The translations under genes and the position numbers were made by a program. The notes beneath the pieces were generated by a model. The model searched no databases and was not told where the DNA came from. It saw nothing but the letters and a program-made list of their open reading frames with translations. DNA of 64,000 nucleotides from Pelagibius litoralis (lineage in GTDB: Bacteria; Pseudomonadota; Alphaproteobacteria; Kiloniellales; DSM-21159): the NCBI GenBank assembly GCA_029287455.1, contig JARFRB010000038.1, positions 1 to 64,000 of the forward strand, written 5' to 3'. Each line of letters starts with the position of its first letter. Positions within the stretch are counted from its first letter, which is position 1. This document shows positions 1 to 8,394 of this stretch, piece after piece.

Positions 1-233
1 TCCCTCCAGAGGCACCAATCCCGCTTGAAATTGCTGCAAGGGTCACGTTCTTCGCCACCGGCGGGAGCGGGCATTCCTCTTCGACCGGCGGGGCGGCGGA
101 GAACAAGATGATACATACTTTAGAATGTTATATAATCTCGCCACCTTGGAGACAGCTTCGCGCATCGTTTTTGCGTGGTCTCACGGGGGCTCAGGGGGGC
201 CCCGTTTGTGTATAACGGAGGGAAGGCAGAGGC
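1..233. other. Upstream segment, no assigned gene
   Basis: This is the region before mscL. Positions 115-233 hold the probable mscL promoter and leader. On the minus strand positions 106 to 1 stay open from a TTG codon and have GC-rich third positions, so they could be the start of a divergent gene cut by the window edge. The fragment is too short to recognise. Confidence 0.25.
126..136 (+). promoter_or_regulatory. Candidate mscL -10 region
   Basis: A perfect TATAAT lies at 131-136 in a locally AT-rich patch of a GC-rich sequence. It is preceded by a TG at 126-127 that resembles an extended -10. There is no convincing -35 box at 17 bp spacing. The implied leader to the mscL start at 234 is about 90 nt. 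This is inferred from motif only. Confidence 0.4.
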
Positions 234-653
234 ATGCTACAGGAATTCAAGGACTTCGCGATCAAGGGGAATGTGGTGGACATGGGGGTCGGCATCGTGA
301 TCGGCGCGGCTTTCACCTCCATCGTCAAGAGCTTCGTCGAGGACATCGTCAATCCGATTATCGGCGTCTTCACGGGCGGAATCGATTTCTCGAACCTCTT
401 CATCAACCTGTCGGGACAAGAGGCGGCGACCTTGGCGGAAGCCCAGGAAAAGGGGCTCGCCGTGATCTCCTACGGCAACTTCATCAACGCCATCATCGCG
501 TTCCTGATCGTCGCTTGGGTCTTGTTCCTGGTTATCCGCGCAATCAATCGGCTGAAGCGCGAAGAAGAGGAGGCGCCGGCGCCCGAGCCGGAGCCCTCTG
601 CCGAGGAGAAGCTGCTCACCGAAATCAGGGACCTGCTCGCGTCCAAGAGCTAG
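234..653 (+). CDS. mscL: Large-conductance mechanosensitive channel MscL
   Basis: MscL is an inner-membrane homopentameric channel that opens under membrane tension to release solutes during hypo-osmotic shock. The 139-residue product has the usual family length. It begins with the conserved amphipathic N-terminus ([20 protein letters not shown]), followed by TM1 with the glycine/alanine gate segment around residues 15-45, a periplasmic loop, TM2 near residues 77-100, and a charged C-terminal helix rich in Glu and Pro. A GGAGGGAAGG-type ribosome site precedes the ATG. It is a single gene that overlaps the end of the convergent comC by 4 nt. Confidence 0.97.
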   Translation: MLQEFKDFAIKGNVVDMGVGIVIGAAFTSIVKSFVEDIVNPIIGVFTGGIDFSNLFINLSGQEAATLAEAQEKGLAVISYGNFINAIIAFLIVAWVLFLVIRAINRLKREEEEAPAPEPEPSAEEKLLTEIRDLLASKS

Positions 654-1657
654 GAGTTCGCGAGGCCGAGAAGCTGAGCGTGGAGATCCTGGGAGATCGC
701 CACGCCCGTCTCCCGGGCTTGGGCGCGCGTGACCGAGCGGCGGGTGCCGGGCAGGCGCGTCCCGTCTTGCGCCTCCACCGCGCCCAGCAGGGTCTCCAGG
801 CGCTCGGCGAAAGTCCCGCCCGATAGCGGCCCGGGGGCAAAGGCGATCAGCAACTGGCCCACCCCCGGCGGCTCGCCCTCGGCGGTGAAAAAGGACCCGG
901 CCTCGAAGCCGAGGCAGGCACCGGTGAGCCCGGCGGCGAGGATCTCGACGGCCAGCGCCAGGGCCGCCCCTTTCGCCTCGCCCATGGGCAGCATGCTTCC
1001 CGCGAGCGCGGCGTCGGGGTCGGTTGTGGGGTGACCCTCCGCGTCCAGGGCCCAGTCTTCCGGAATGGGGCGGCCCTCCCGTGCGGCCAGCATGACCTTG
1101 CCCCGCGCCACCTTGCTCAGCGAGAGATCGATCACCAGGGGCTCCGCCCCGTACCTTGGCGCGGCGAAGGCGATGGGGTTCGTGCCATAGAGCGCGGCCG
1201 TGCCGCCCCAGGGCGCCATCGCCTTGGGGCTGTTGGCGAAGAGCAGCGCCGCAAGGCCCGTCCGCGCCAGGTGCTCAACCGGCAGCCCCGCCATGCCGCA
1301 GTGATGGGAGCGATGAATTGCTGCTGCCGCGATACCGCTGTCGGGGGCAAGGCGTGAAAGTTCCGCAACCGCCAAATCCAGCGCGGGATAAGCAAAGCCA
1401 TGGCTCGCGTCGATCCGAACTGCCGCGCGCCCTGCCGGCTCCACCCTCGGCACGGCGAAGCCGTCGACCTTGCCCGAGGCCGCTTGTCCTGCGTAGGCCG
1501 GAAGCCGCGACAGGCCATGGCCAGGCTGCCCGTCCGCCTCCGCTGCGACGAGAGCCTTTGCGACGGACCCGGCGTTCGCGGGGCTGGTGCGGTGGGCCGT
1601 GAGCACCGCGTGGGCAAGATCTCGCGCTGCTTCCAGGGTGAGCGTTACGGAACTCAT
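650..1657 (-). CDS. comC: (R)-sulfolactate dehydrogenase-like Ldh-family oxidoreductase
   Basis: The 335-residue protein belongs to the malate/L-lactate dehydrogenase family (Ldh_2 fold, unrelated to classical LDH), with the typical length and the conserved His-rich segment [11 protein letters not shown] near residue 116. The family includes ComC, NAD-dependent (R)-3-sulfolactate dehydrogenase. That role is inferred here from context: its ATG overlaps the slcC stop (ATGA, 1654-1657) and the operon also encodes SuyAB. SlcC would oxidise (S)-sulfolactate to sulfopyruvate and ComC would reduce it to the (R) isomer used by SuyAB. Another 2-hydroxyacid substrate cannot be excluded by sequence alone. 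Confidence 0.82.
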   Translation of the reverse strand: MSSVTLTLEAARDLAHAVLTAHRTSPANAGSVAKALVAAEADGQPGHGLSRLPAYAGQAASGKVDGFAVPRVEPAGRAAVRIDASHGFAYPALDLAVAELSRLAPDSGIAAAAIHRSHHCGMAGLPVEHLARTGLAALLFANSPKAMAPWGGTAALYGTNPIAFAAPRYGAEPLVIDLSLSKVARGKVMLAAREGRPIPEDWALDAEGHPTTDPDAALAGSMLPMGEAKGAALALAVEILAAGLTGACLGFEAGSFFTAEGEPPGVGQLLIAFAPGPLSGGTFAERLETLLGAVEAQDGTRLPGTRRSVTRAQARETGVAISQDLHAQLLGLANS

Positions 1658-2598
1658 CGGCCCTCTCTCTCTTCCAGGACGCGGCGCACGTTCCTGGCGG
1701 TGACGGCGCTGACGCGCCGGTTCGCCTCTTGGGTCACGCCAGCGATGTGCGGTGTGAGGATCAGATTCTCCAGGCCCCGGAACCTTACCCCGGCCTCGGC
1801 GGTCAAGGGCTCCGTCTCGAAGACATCCAGGGCCGCGCCAGCCAAGCGGCCGGCGCGCAACGCCTCGGCAAGCGCAGCTTCGTCCACCACGCCGCCGCGC
1901 GCCGCGTTGATCACCACTGCGCCGGGCCGCATCCGGCCAAGCGCTCTTTTATCGATGAGATGGCGGGTGGCCTCGGTCAAGGGAACGTGCAGGCTGACGG
2001 CCTCCACGCTTTCCAGCATCTCGTCGAAGTTCATCTGGGTAACGCCCTCTCGGCCCCACGCCGGGTCGCCGGCTGGCACGAAGGGGTCGCAGGCCACGAC
2101 CTCCATGCCCAGCGCCTTGGCCCGCCGTGCCGTCTCCCGCGCGATAGCGCCAAAGCCCACCAGGCCCAGCTTGCGCCTGGAAACCTCCAGGCCCATTAGC
2201 CGGGTGCGCGGCCAAGCGCCGGAGATCATCTCCGCCGTGGCCCCGAAGGTTCCGCGCAACAAGACGAAAAGGCTCGCGATCACATATTCGGCGACAGCGG
2301 TGTCGTTCGCCCCGGTCGCCGGACAAACGGGAATCCCCCGTGCCCGGCATGCCTCCAGGTCGATGTTGTCGAGGCCCACCCCCAGGCGCCCGACAACCTC
2401 GAGAGCGGGATAGACCTCCAAGAGCGCGCCCCGCACTTGGGTGCGGTTGCGCACGATCAGCGCCCGTGCCTCTGCGCCAAGCCCCGCGAGATCCTCGGGA
2501 CTGTCAACCAGCTCCGGGTCATAGACGAGCGACCAGTCCGCCGAGAGATCGGCGATAGCCGCTTCGTCCATGAACTCGCTGATGACGATATCGGGCAT
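1654..2598 (-). CDS. slcC: (S)-sulfolactate dehydrogenase-like D-2-hydroxyacid dehydrogenase
   Basis: This 314-residue protein is an NAD-dependent D-isomer-specific 2-hydroxyacid dehydrogenase, resembling the phosphoglycerate dehydrogenase group. Visible landmarks are GRLGVGLDNID, the Rossmann motif GFGAIARETA, the catalytic Arg in NAARGGVVDE and the catalytic His in TPHIAG. The SlcC assignment rests on the operon suyA-suyB-slcC-comC, the same enzyme set as in the Chromohalobacter salexigens sulfolactate pathway, where SlcC oxidises (S)-sulfolactate. The start is supported by an AAGGCGG site just upstream. It is tightly coupled to comC by a 4-nt overlap and lies 63 nt after suyB. Confidence 0.82.
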   Translation of the reverse strand: MPDIVISEFMDEAAIADLSADWSLVYDPELVDSPEDLAGLGAEARALIVRNRTQVRGALLEVYPALEVVGRLGVGLDNIDLEACRARGIPVCPATGANDTAVAEYVIASLFVLLRGTFGATAEMISGAWPRTRLMGLEVSRRKLGLVGFGAIARETARRAKALGMEVVACDPFVPAGDPAWGREGVTQMNFDEMLESVEAVSLHVPLTEATRHLIDKRALGRMRPGAVVINAARGGVVDEAALAEALRAGRLAGAALDVFETEPLTAEAGVRFRGLENLILTPHIAGVTQEANRRVSAVTARNVRRVLEEREGR

Positions 2599-2661
2599 CC
2601 ACCGCCTTTCCGCCGGCCCACCCTTCCCCGCCCTGGCCGCCGGCCCGGGTGAGGTGAAGCC

Positions 2662-3831
2662 CTAAGCGCTGCGATAGAGCTTCGTCATTACGAATTCGCG
2701 GTGCTTCAGGGTCTCGGCGGCGGTGAGCCGTCCGTTGCAGGTCCTAAGCGTGATGTCGATCAAGGCCTCGCCGGCCTGGTCGAGGTCCATCTCGCCGCGC
2801 AGGATGCCCGAACAATCCAGGTCCACGTGCTCGCCCATCTCGCGCACGGTCTTCGGATTGGCGGTCAGCTTGATCACCGGCTCGATTGGGTTGCCGATGA
2901 TGTTGCCCTGTCCGGTCGGGAAGAGATGCACCACGAAGCCGGCCGCCGCCTGCAGCGTCACGCACTCCGCCGCCGCGGAGGAGGTGTCCATGAAATAGAG
3001 GCCCGGACCCTTCTCCGGCGCTTCGGCAGGTTCAAGCACGTCGATGAACTTCGCCGACTTCCCGATCTTCTGCAGGTTGCCGAAGGCTTTTTCCTCGATG
3101 GTGGTCAGCCCGCCGGCGATGTTGCCCTTGGTCGGCTGGCTCTCGGAGAGATCGGAGGTCTTGTGCGGCTCGATCACCTCGTCCATGTAGGCCTGCCAGG
3201 TGTTTAGGAACTTCTCGGCCACTTCCGGGGTGGCTGCGCGGGTGGCGCAAACCTGCTCCGCGCCGGTCAGTTCGGAGGTTTCGCCGAAGCAGGTGGTGGC
3301 GCCCAGGACGTCCACCTTGTCGATGAAGTTCCCGACCGTGGGGCAGGACGCCAGGCCGGAGGTGGTGTCAGACTCGCCGCATTTGGTGGAAACCCAAAGC
3401 TCGTTCAGGCCGCAGGGCTCGCGCTGCAGCTCGCTGGCCTGCTGCACGAACTCCTTGGCCCGGCGCGAGGCGTCGGCGACCACCTTGATCTCGCCGTGAC
3501 CTTCGATCGCGAAGCCCTCCACCGGCTTGCCGGTCTTGGCGATGCCCTCCACCACGCGGCCGGTCCAGCCGGGCTCGATCCCGATCACGATGACCGCCGC
3601 CACGTTGGGGTTGCAGCCGGTGCCGATCAGGGTGCGGAAGTGCAGCTCCAAATCCTCGCCGAATTGGAGTCGGCCATAGTGGTGGGGCAGGGAAAGGCAG
3701 CCCTCGATGTTATTGGCGACCTTCTCGCAGGCCGCGTTCGACAGGTCGTCGAGCGGCAGAATGACGACGTGGTTGCGCACGCCGACGCGCCCGTTCTCGC
3801 GGCGAAAACCCAGGAAGTTCCGTTCGGCCAT
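2662..3831 (-). CDS. suyB: (2R)-sulfolactate sulfo-lyase, large (beta) subunit
   Basis: This is the catalytic subunit of the desulfonating lyase that splits (R)-3-sulfolactate into pyruvate and sulfite. The 389-residue protein belongs to the UxaA altronate/galactarate dehydratase C-terminal family. It shows YGRLQFG, the segment [11 protein letters not shown] with conserved acidic and cysteine residues, and [19 protein letters not shown], all typical of SuyB-like proteins. The ATG at 3831 gives the usual N-terminus; an upstream GTG at 3843 would overlap the suyA stop. suyA lies 5 nt upstream and slcC downstream, so the four genes form one operon. A UxaA-type sugar-acid dehydratase is the main alternative. 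Confidence 0.88.
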   Translation of the reverse strand: MAERNFLGFRRENGRVGVRNHVVILPLDDLSNAACEKVANNIEGCLSLPHHYGRLQFGEDLELHFRTLIGTGCNPNVAAVIVIGIEPGWTGRVVEGIAKTGKPVEGFAIEGHGEIKVVADASRRAKEFVQQASELQREPCGLNELWVSTKCGESDTTSGLASCPTVGNFIDKVDVLGATTCFGETSELTGAEQVCATRAATPEVAEKFLNTWQAYMDEVIEPHKTSDLSESQPTKGNIAGGLTTIEEKAFGNLQKIGKSAKFIDVLEPAEAPEKGPGLYFMDTSSAAAECVTLQAAAGFVVHLFPTGQGNIIGNPIEPVIKLTANPKTVREMGEHVDLDCSGILRGEMDLDQAGEALIDITLRTCNGRLTAAETLKHREFVMTKLYRSA

Positions 3832-3836
3832 GATGC

Positions 3837-4124
3837 TCACCACTTCTTCGTCTTGACGTTCTGGACATGGGCGTGACCGCCCTTTTCGATGCCGGCCACG
3901 GCGCGTCCGATATCGTGACCGTACTTGATGATCGTGTCGCCTTCGGCGATGTCCGCGAGCGCCACCTTGTGCCCCAGCGGGATCGGCGCCTTGGCGGCCA
4001 CCTTGATGCGCTCGTCGGTTTCCATGACCCAGCCTTCAAGGTCGTCGCCGGCCTTGACGTCCTCGACGACGACCACGCCGACCGTGTCGACCGCGTCGTG
4101 AACGATGAAATGGGGAGCTGCCAT
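3837..4124 (-). CDS. suyA: (2R)-sulfolactate sulfo-lyase, small (alpha) subunit
   Basis: The 95-residue protein is a stand-alone SAF domain, the small partner of SuyB. It carries [32 protein letters not shown] and the terminal [12 protein letters not shown], which closely follow the SuyA pattern. In UxaA-type enzymes this domain is usually fused to the large subunit; separate subunits are the rule for SuyAB. It is the first gene of the operon, 162 bp from the divergent GntR regulator, and its promoter probably overlaps the palindrome at 4229-4242. Confidence 0.88.
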   Translation of the reverse strand: MAAPHFIVHDAVDTVGVVVVEDVKAGDDLEGWVMETDERIKVAAKAPIPLGHKVALADIAEGDTIIKYGHDIGRAVAGIEKGGHAHVQNVKTKKW

Positions 4125-4228
4125 AACCCTTCCGTCTCCTCTCGATTTGCCCGGCGCGACAGGCTTGCCCGCGCCCCACAGGTTCGCGGCGCGAAATTAT
4201 GCTTTGCGGCGCGATTTATATATCTTAT

Positions 4229-4242
4229 GTCTTATATAAGAC
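4229..4242. promoter_or_regulatory. Palindromic operator candidate for the GntR regulator
   Basis: GTCTTATATAAGAC is a perfect 14-bp palindrome between divergent suyA and the gntR-type gene. It sits in an AT-rich block (4213-4246) within otherwise GC-rich DNA. A further CTTAT half-like element lies just to its left at 4224-4228. Palindromes of this size are typical GntR/HutC operators, but binding is inferred. Confidence 0.6.
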
Positions 4243-4263
4243 TTAGGCGCAGCCTCTCGTCAA
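4233..4263 (-). promoter_or_regulatory. Candidate suyABslcCcomC promoter
   Basis: On the minus strand TTGACG at 4263-4258 could be a -35 box. A TATA-rich -10 region falls inside the palindrome at 4233-4240, with spacing of about 17-19 bp depending on the hexamer chosen. A regulator bound to the palindrome would then cover the -10 element, which fits repression in the absence of the sulfonate inducer. Motif inference only. Confidence 0.4.
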
Positions 4264-4286
4264 CGCCATTTTCAAGGATCGGCCCG

Positions 4287-5039
4287 ATGATCGCCCAGAT
4301 GGACAATCCGCCGCCCCGCGAGAAGCGCGCCCTGGGCTTCAAGCCGCTCTATGGCCAGGTGCGCGATATCTTGGTGGCGCGCCTGATCGAAGGGGTCTGG
4401 AAGCCGGGTGATCCGCTGCCCAGCGAGTTTCAGCTCGCCGAGGAATTGGGCGTGAGCCAGGGCACCATGCGCAAGGCGCTCGACGAACTGGTGGGCCGGA
4501 ACCTCTTGGTGCGCCGTCAGGGCCGCGGGACCTTCGTGGCTCGCCACGACCAGCAGCGCGCCCTCTTTCACTTCTTCAAGCTGGAGCCGAACGACCGCTC
4601 CCGCCGCCTTCCCACGAGTCAGGTCCTCGGTGTCGCGACAGGCACGGCGGACAACGCCGAGCGAGAAGCCTTGAGCCTTGACGCGGGGGTGAAGGTCATC
4701 CGTGTGGAGCGGTTGCGCTTCTTCGAGGGCAAGGCCATCGTTCGGGAGCGCATATCCCTGCCGCGAGCGATCTTCGCCGGCATCGAGGAGCGCGAGGCCC
4801 TTCCCAATACGCTCTACGCGCTCTATGCGCTTGACTACGGGGTGACCGTGGCGGAAGCGCGCGAAGAGCTGCGCGCCGTGGCGGCGGGACCGGAGGACGC
4901 CCGCGACCTGGGCCTTGCCCCCGGCACGCCGCTTCTGGAGATCCGCCGTGTCGCGGTCGCCTTGGATGGGCGGCCGGTGGAGCTGCGCGTCAGCCGCTGC
5001 GACACGGGCCATTGCCGCTATGTCGCGGATCTGAGGTAG
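4287..5039 (+). CDS. GntR/HutC-family transcriptional regulator with UTRA domain
   Basis: This 250-residue protein has an N-terminal winged helix-turn-helix (residues about 18-85, with LPSEFQLAEELGVSQGTMRK and the wing RRQGRGTFVA) and a C-terminal UTRA ligand-binding domain of the HutC subfamily. Such regulators are usually repressors released by a catabolic intermediate. The ATG at 4287 is chosen because AAGGA lies 8 nt upstream and because residues encoded further upstream are not GntR-like. It is divergent from suyAB, so a sulfonate-responsive role (sulfolactate or sulfopyruvate as ligand) is the simplest inference. It might also control the plus-strand aldolase and dehydratase genes. Confidence 0.9.
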   Translation: MIAQMDNPPPREKRALGFKPLYGQVRDILVARLIEGVWKPGDPLPSEFQLAEELGVSQGTMRKALDELVGRNLLVRRQGRGTFVARHDQQRALFHFFKLEPNDRSRRLPTSQVLGVATGTADNAEREALSLDAGVKVIRVERLRFFEGKAIVRERISLPRAIFAGIEEREALPNTLYALYALDYGVTVAEAREELRAVAAGPEDARDLGLAPGTPLLEIRRVAVALDGRPVELRVSRCDTGHCRYVADLR

Positions 5040-5517
5040 GGGCCGAGCGCACCGCCCGAAAACGCACCTCTCCTCAAAAAAGAGGCCCCTGTCCAGGGGA
5101 AGGGACGAGGGGCCAAAGCGCTTAACAGGGGAAGAATAAGTTCTCGACACACTAGACATAGGGCCGTTGGCGGCGGGGCATTGTGAGGCCCTTCACAATC
5201 GGGAAAAAAATCTTCATTCGAGGGTATGAATTCGTGGGATCGCAAGCCGCCTGGCTGCGGCCACCTACTGCGTCGGCGCGCTTGCCCGAAAGGCCAAATC
5301 GGGATACCTTCAGCCCCGCGATAAGAAAGAAAATAACGTGAATTTTGGGAGGCTGGAGTCACCAAAACCGCGCTACCGGAATGGGTTATGCCCGACGGAC
5401 GCGGCCTCCAGACCGAGGACGAGCGGACCGGCGATACGGGCCGTGGGGATGCGCGAAGCGCGGTGAAGTGCCGTTGCCTCGCAAAAGAAGCCTTGGGTCA
5501 CCGAAGGGAGGGCGAGG
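5040..5517. other. Intergenic region, no gene seen
   Basis: This 478-bp gap lies between the GntR gene and a small membrane-protein ORF. A short hairpin CCCCTGTCCAGGGG occurs near 5086 but no T-run follows it on either strand. I see no second copy of the GTCTTATATAAGAC palindrome and no clear promoter. It probably holds the control region for the plus-strand genes. Confidence 0.4.
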
Positions 5518-5658
5518 ATGGACAAGCCTGGCGAAAAACACGGCGGCGGCGGCAGGCAGCGCGCCTTCAATAACGTCGCTGTTGCGGTAATGGTTGTGGT
5601 TATCGTCGTCGCCGCCTTGGCTTGGGGCGGGATGGTTTTCGATCTTCTGCCCTTCTAG
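5518..5658 (+). CDS. 46-residue single-pass membrane protein, unknown function
   Basis: A short ORF starts at ATG 5518 behind a strong ribosome site, AAGGGAGG at 5504-5512. The product has a glycine- and Lys/Arg-rich head (about 18 residues) followed by one hydrophobic segment (AVAVMVVVIVVAALAW) and a short tail ending DLLPF. The positive residues suggest N-in topology. It lies 45 nt before the aldolase gene, in the same direction, so it may be the first gene of that operon. I recognise no family. It could be a transporter accessory peptide, but no transporter is encoded here. Confidence 0.55.
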   Translation: MDKPGEKHGGGGRQRAFNNVAVAVMVVVIVVAALAWGGMVFDLLPF

Positions 5659-5703
5659 GGTCCGTGCTGCCCCTAGGGGCCACAGTTCAGGACAGAGAGT
5701 GAT

Positions 5704-6645
5704 ATGCAAACCACCACTTCGCAACCCGGCGTGAATTCCGGAACGCTCGCGGGCGTGATCGCGCCGGTATTGACGCCGTTCGACTCACGTTTCGAAGTCG
5801 ATACGCCACGTTTCCTGGCCCATTGCCGATGGCTGCTAGCCCATGGCTGCAGCGCCCTGGCCCCCTTCGGGACGACCAGCGAGGCAACCTCTCTTTCCAC
5901 CGCCGAGCGCCGCCGGCTCTTGGAGGAAATGGTGCAGGGCGGCATCGATCCGGCACTGCTTCTGCCGGGCACCGGCACCTGCTCTCTGGCGGAGACGCTG
6001 GACCTAACGCGCCAAGCGGTCGAGCTTGGCTGCGCGGGTGTGCTCACCTTGCCGCCTTTCTATTACAAGTCCGTCAGCGACGAGGGGCTGTTCGCCTATT
6101 TCTCGAGCTTGATCGACAAGCTGGGCGATGACCGCTTGCGGGTCTACCTCTACCACATTCCGCCGATCGCTCAGGTCGGCTTCAGCCTGCCCTTGGTTTC
6201 TCGCCTGATCGAGGCCTATCCGGGGATCGTCGTCGGGCTGAAGGATAGCTCCGGCGATTGGTCCAACACGCGTGCCATGATCGAGGCGCATCCGGACTTC
6301 GCGGTCTTCCCCGGCTCCGAGGCGTTTTTGCTGGATGGTCTGAGGTCCGGCATGTCCGGCTGCATCAGCGCGACGGTGAACGTCAATCCTGGCGCCATTC
6401 GCGAAGTCTTTGATTCTTGGCAGGCTCCCGAAGCGGACGAGCTGCAGGCCGGAATCACCGCGGCCCGCAAGGCGGTGCAAAGCTACCCGCTGGTCCAGGC
6501 CTTGAAGTACCTGCTGGCTCACTACCTCGGCGATCCGGAATGGCGGCGCACACGGCCGCCCTTCCAGGACCTCCCCGAGGAACAGGGGCAGGCCCTGGTC
6601 GCCGCCTTGGAAGGCGAACTCGGGTTCCGCATGGCGGCCGAGTAG
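5704..6645 (+). CDS. DHDPS/N-acetylneuraminate-lyase family aldolase or dehydratase
   Basis: The 313-residue protein is a class I (Schiff-base) TIM-barrel aldolase of the DapA/NanA family. The catalytic Tyr150 lies in LYHIPP and the Schiff-base Lys180 in VGLKDSSGDW. The GTT pyruvate-carboxylate motif is at 56-58 (GTTSE, where most members have GTTGE). Many relatives act on 2-keto-3-deoxy sugar acids. Because an IlvD/Edd dehydratase follows after 16 nt, it probably cleaves or dehydrates that enzyme's 2-keto-3-deoxy product, and is unlikely to be the lysine-pathway DapA. The substrate is unknown; a sulfonated 2-keto-3-deoxy acid is considered in the findings. Confidence 0.85.
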   Translation: MQTTTSQPGVNSGTLAGVIAPVLTPFDSRFEVDTPRFLAHCRWLLAHGCSALAPFGTTSEATSLSTAERRRLLEEMVQGGIDPALLLPGTGTCSLAETLDLTRQAVELGCAGVLTLPPFYYKSVSDEGLFAYFSSLIDKLGDDRLRVYLYHIPPIAQVGFSLPLVSRLIEAYPGIVVGLKDSSGDWSNTRAMIEAHPDFAVFPGSEAFLLDGLRSGMSGCISATVNVNPGAIREVFDSWQAPEADELQAGITAARKAVQSYPLVQALKYLLAHYLGDPEWRRTRPPFQDLPEEQGQALVAALEGELGFRMAAE

Positions 6646-6661
6646 AACGGGGCGCGCGGAG

Positions 6662-8392
6662 ATGCCGGACTCCGGCCCGGATAAGGGCATGCGGCGCGGC
6701 CTAACCAAGTATGGCGACGAGGCCTTCTCGCTTTTCCTGCGCAAGGCCTTCATCAAGGCGATGGGGTATTCCGACGATGCGCTCGGCCGCCCAATCGTTG
6801 GGATCGCCAACACGGGCAGCGGTTACAATCCTTGCCACCGCACCATGCCGGAACTGGTGGAGGCAGTGGGGCGCGGCGTGATGCTGGCGGGCGGTCTGCC
6901 CATCGATTTTCCCACCATCTCGCTGCACGAGTCCTTCGCCCAGCCCACCTCGATGCTCTATCGCAACCTTATGTCCATGGACACCGAGGAGATGATCGGC
7001 GCCCAGCCCATGGACGCCGTGGTCCTGATCGGGGGGTGCGACAAGACGGTGCCGGCCCAGCTCTTGGCCGCGGCCAGCGCGGGGGTTCCGGCGATCCAAG
7101 TGGTCACAGGGCCGATGATGACCGGGAGCCACCGGGGTGAGCGGCTGGGGGCCTGCACTGATTGCCGGCGCTTCTGGGGGCTTCATCGTGCCGGCGAGAT
7201 CGGGGCGGAAGAGATCGACGAGATCGGCGGCAAGCTCTGCCCCACCGCGGGCACCTGCATGGTGATGGGCACCGCCAGCACCATGGCGCTGATGACGGAA
7301 GCCCTGGGCATGATGCTGCCCGGCGGTGCCGCGATCCCGGCGGTGGAGGCCGACCGCTTGCGTCATGCCGAGGCTAGCGGGGTGCGGGCCGTCGCGCTGG
7401 CCGCGGAAAGCCTGACTCCTGATCTAGTGATGACGCCTGCCGCCTTTCACAACGCGCTGGCGGTCCTGCAGGCAATCGGCGGCTCGACCAATGCCCTGGT
7501 GCACTTCGCGGCCATTGCCGGCAGGCTCGGGATCAAACTCGACCTCGGTGCGTTCGACCGGCTAGGCCGGGACGTTCCGGTGCTGGTCGACCTCAAGCCC
7601 TCCGGCCAGTTCTACATGGAGGACCTGCATAAGGCCGGCGGGCTTCGCCCGATCCTCCACCAACTGCGCCCGTGGCTCGATCTGGAGTGCCTCACGGTCA
7701 CCGGCCGCACGCTGGGCGAGGAACTGGAGGCGGGACCGGAGGCGTGGCCGCAAGACGTGGTGCGCACGAAGGAGGACCCGCTGTGCCGTGAGGGCGGGAT
7801 TGTGGTCCTGAATGGAAACCTCGCGCCGGATGGCGCCGTTCTGAAGCAATCCAGCGCCTCGCCGGGTTTGATGAGCCACACCGGACGGGCGGTGGTTTTC
7901 GACTCGCTCGAGGATCTAGCCGCCCGCATCGACGACCCGGATCTGGATGTCTCGGCCGAGGATGTGCTGGTGCTCAGGAACGCCGGGCCGAAGGGCGCGC
8001 GGGGCATGCCGGAGGCTGGCTACATCCCGATCCCCAAAAAGCTGGCCCAGGCAGGTGTGCGAGACATGCTGCGCCTATCTGATGCGCGAATGAGCGGCAC
8101 GGCTTTCGGCACGGTCGTCCTGCACATCTGTCCCGAAGCCGCGGTTGGCGGTCCTCTGGCCTTGGTGCGCGATGGCGACCGGATCTCCATCGACGTCGCG
8201 GCCCGCAGCCTGACGCTGGACGTCCCCGAGTCCGAGCTTGAAGAGCGCCGGCCCGAGTGGGCGCCGCCGCCACTCGCCGCCACGCGGGGCTACAAAGCGC
8301 TGCATCTGGTTCACGTGCTGCAGGCTGACGCGGGCTGCGATCTCGATTTCCTGACGGCGAAGCCCACAGGGGCCACGACGCCCGAGGCGTAG
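6662..8392 (+). CDS. IlvD/Edd-family sugar-acid dehydratase
   Basis: This 576-residue enzyme belongs to the IlvD/Edd Fe-S dehydratases, which convert aldonic acids to 2-keto-3-deoxy acids. The three cluster cysteines are visible: Cys58 in NPCHR, Cys126 in GGCDKT (with the metal-ligand Lys at 128) and Cys199 in GTCMVMGTAS. The serine of DARMSG near residue 480 is the usual catalytic base. The NPCHR form resembles pentonate/hexonate dehydratases more than valine-pathway IlvD. It forms an operon with the aldolase just upstream. Next to sulfolactate genes, 6-deoxy-6-sulfogluconate is an attractive but unproven substrate; arabinonate or xylonate-type acids are the conservative alternative. Confidence 0.9.
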   Translation: MPDSGPDKGMRRGLTKYGDEAFSLFLRKAFIKAMGYSDDALGRPIVGIANTGSGYNPCHRTMPELVEAVGRGVMLAGGLPIDFPTISLHESFAQPTSMLYRNLMSMDTEEMIGAQPMDAVVLIGGCDKTVPAQLLAAASAGVPAIQVVTGPMMTGSHRGERLGACTDCRRFWGLHRAGEIGAEEIDEIGGKLCPTAGTCMVMGTASTMALMTEALGMMLPGGAAIPAVEADRLRHAEASGVRAVALAAESLTPDLVMTPAAFHNALAVLQAIGGSTNALVHFAAIAGRLGIKLDLGAFDRLGRDVPVLVDLKPSGQFYMEDLHKAGGLRPILHQLRPWLDLECLTVTGRTLGEELEAGPEAWPQDVVRTKEDPLCREGGIVVLNGNLAPDGAVLKQSSASPGLMSHTGRAVVFDSLEDLAARIDDPDLDVSAEDVLVLRNAGPKGARGMPEAGYIPIPKKLAQAGVRDMLRLSDARMSGTAFGTVVLHICPEAAVGGPLALVRDGDRISIDVAARSLTLDVPESELEERRPEWAPPPLAATRGYKALHLVHVLQADAGCDLDFLTAKPTGATTPEA

Positions 8393-8394
8393 GG

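Noticed and set aside
5070-5110. Intrinsic terminator after the GntR gene
   Set aside because: CCCCTG/CAGGGG can form a hairpin, but no T-run follows it on either strand.
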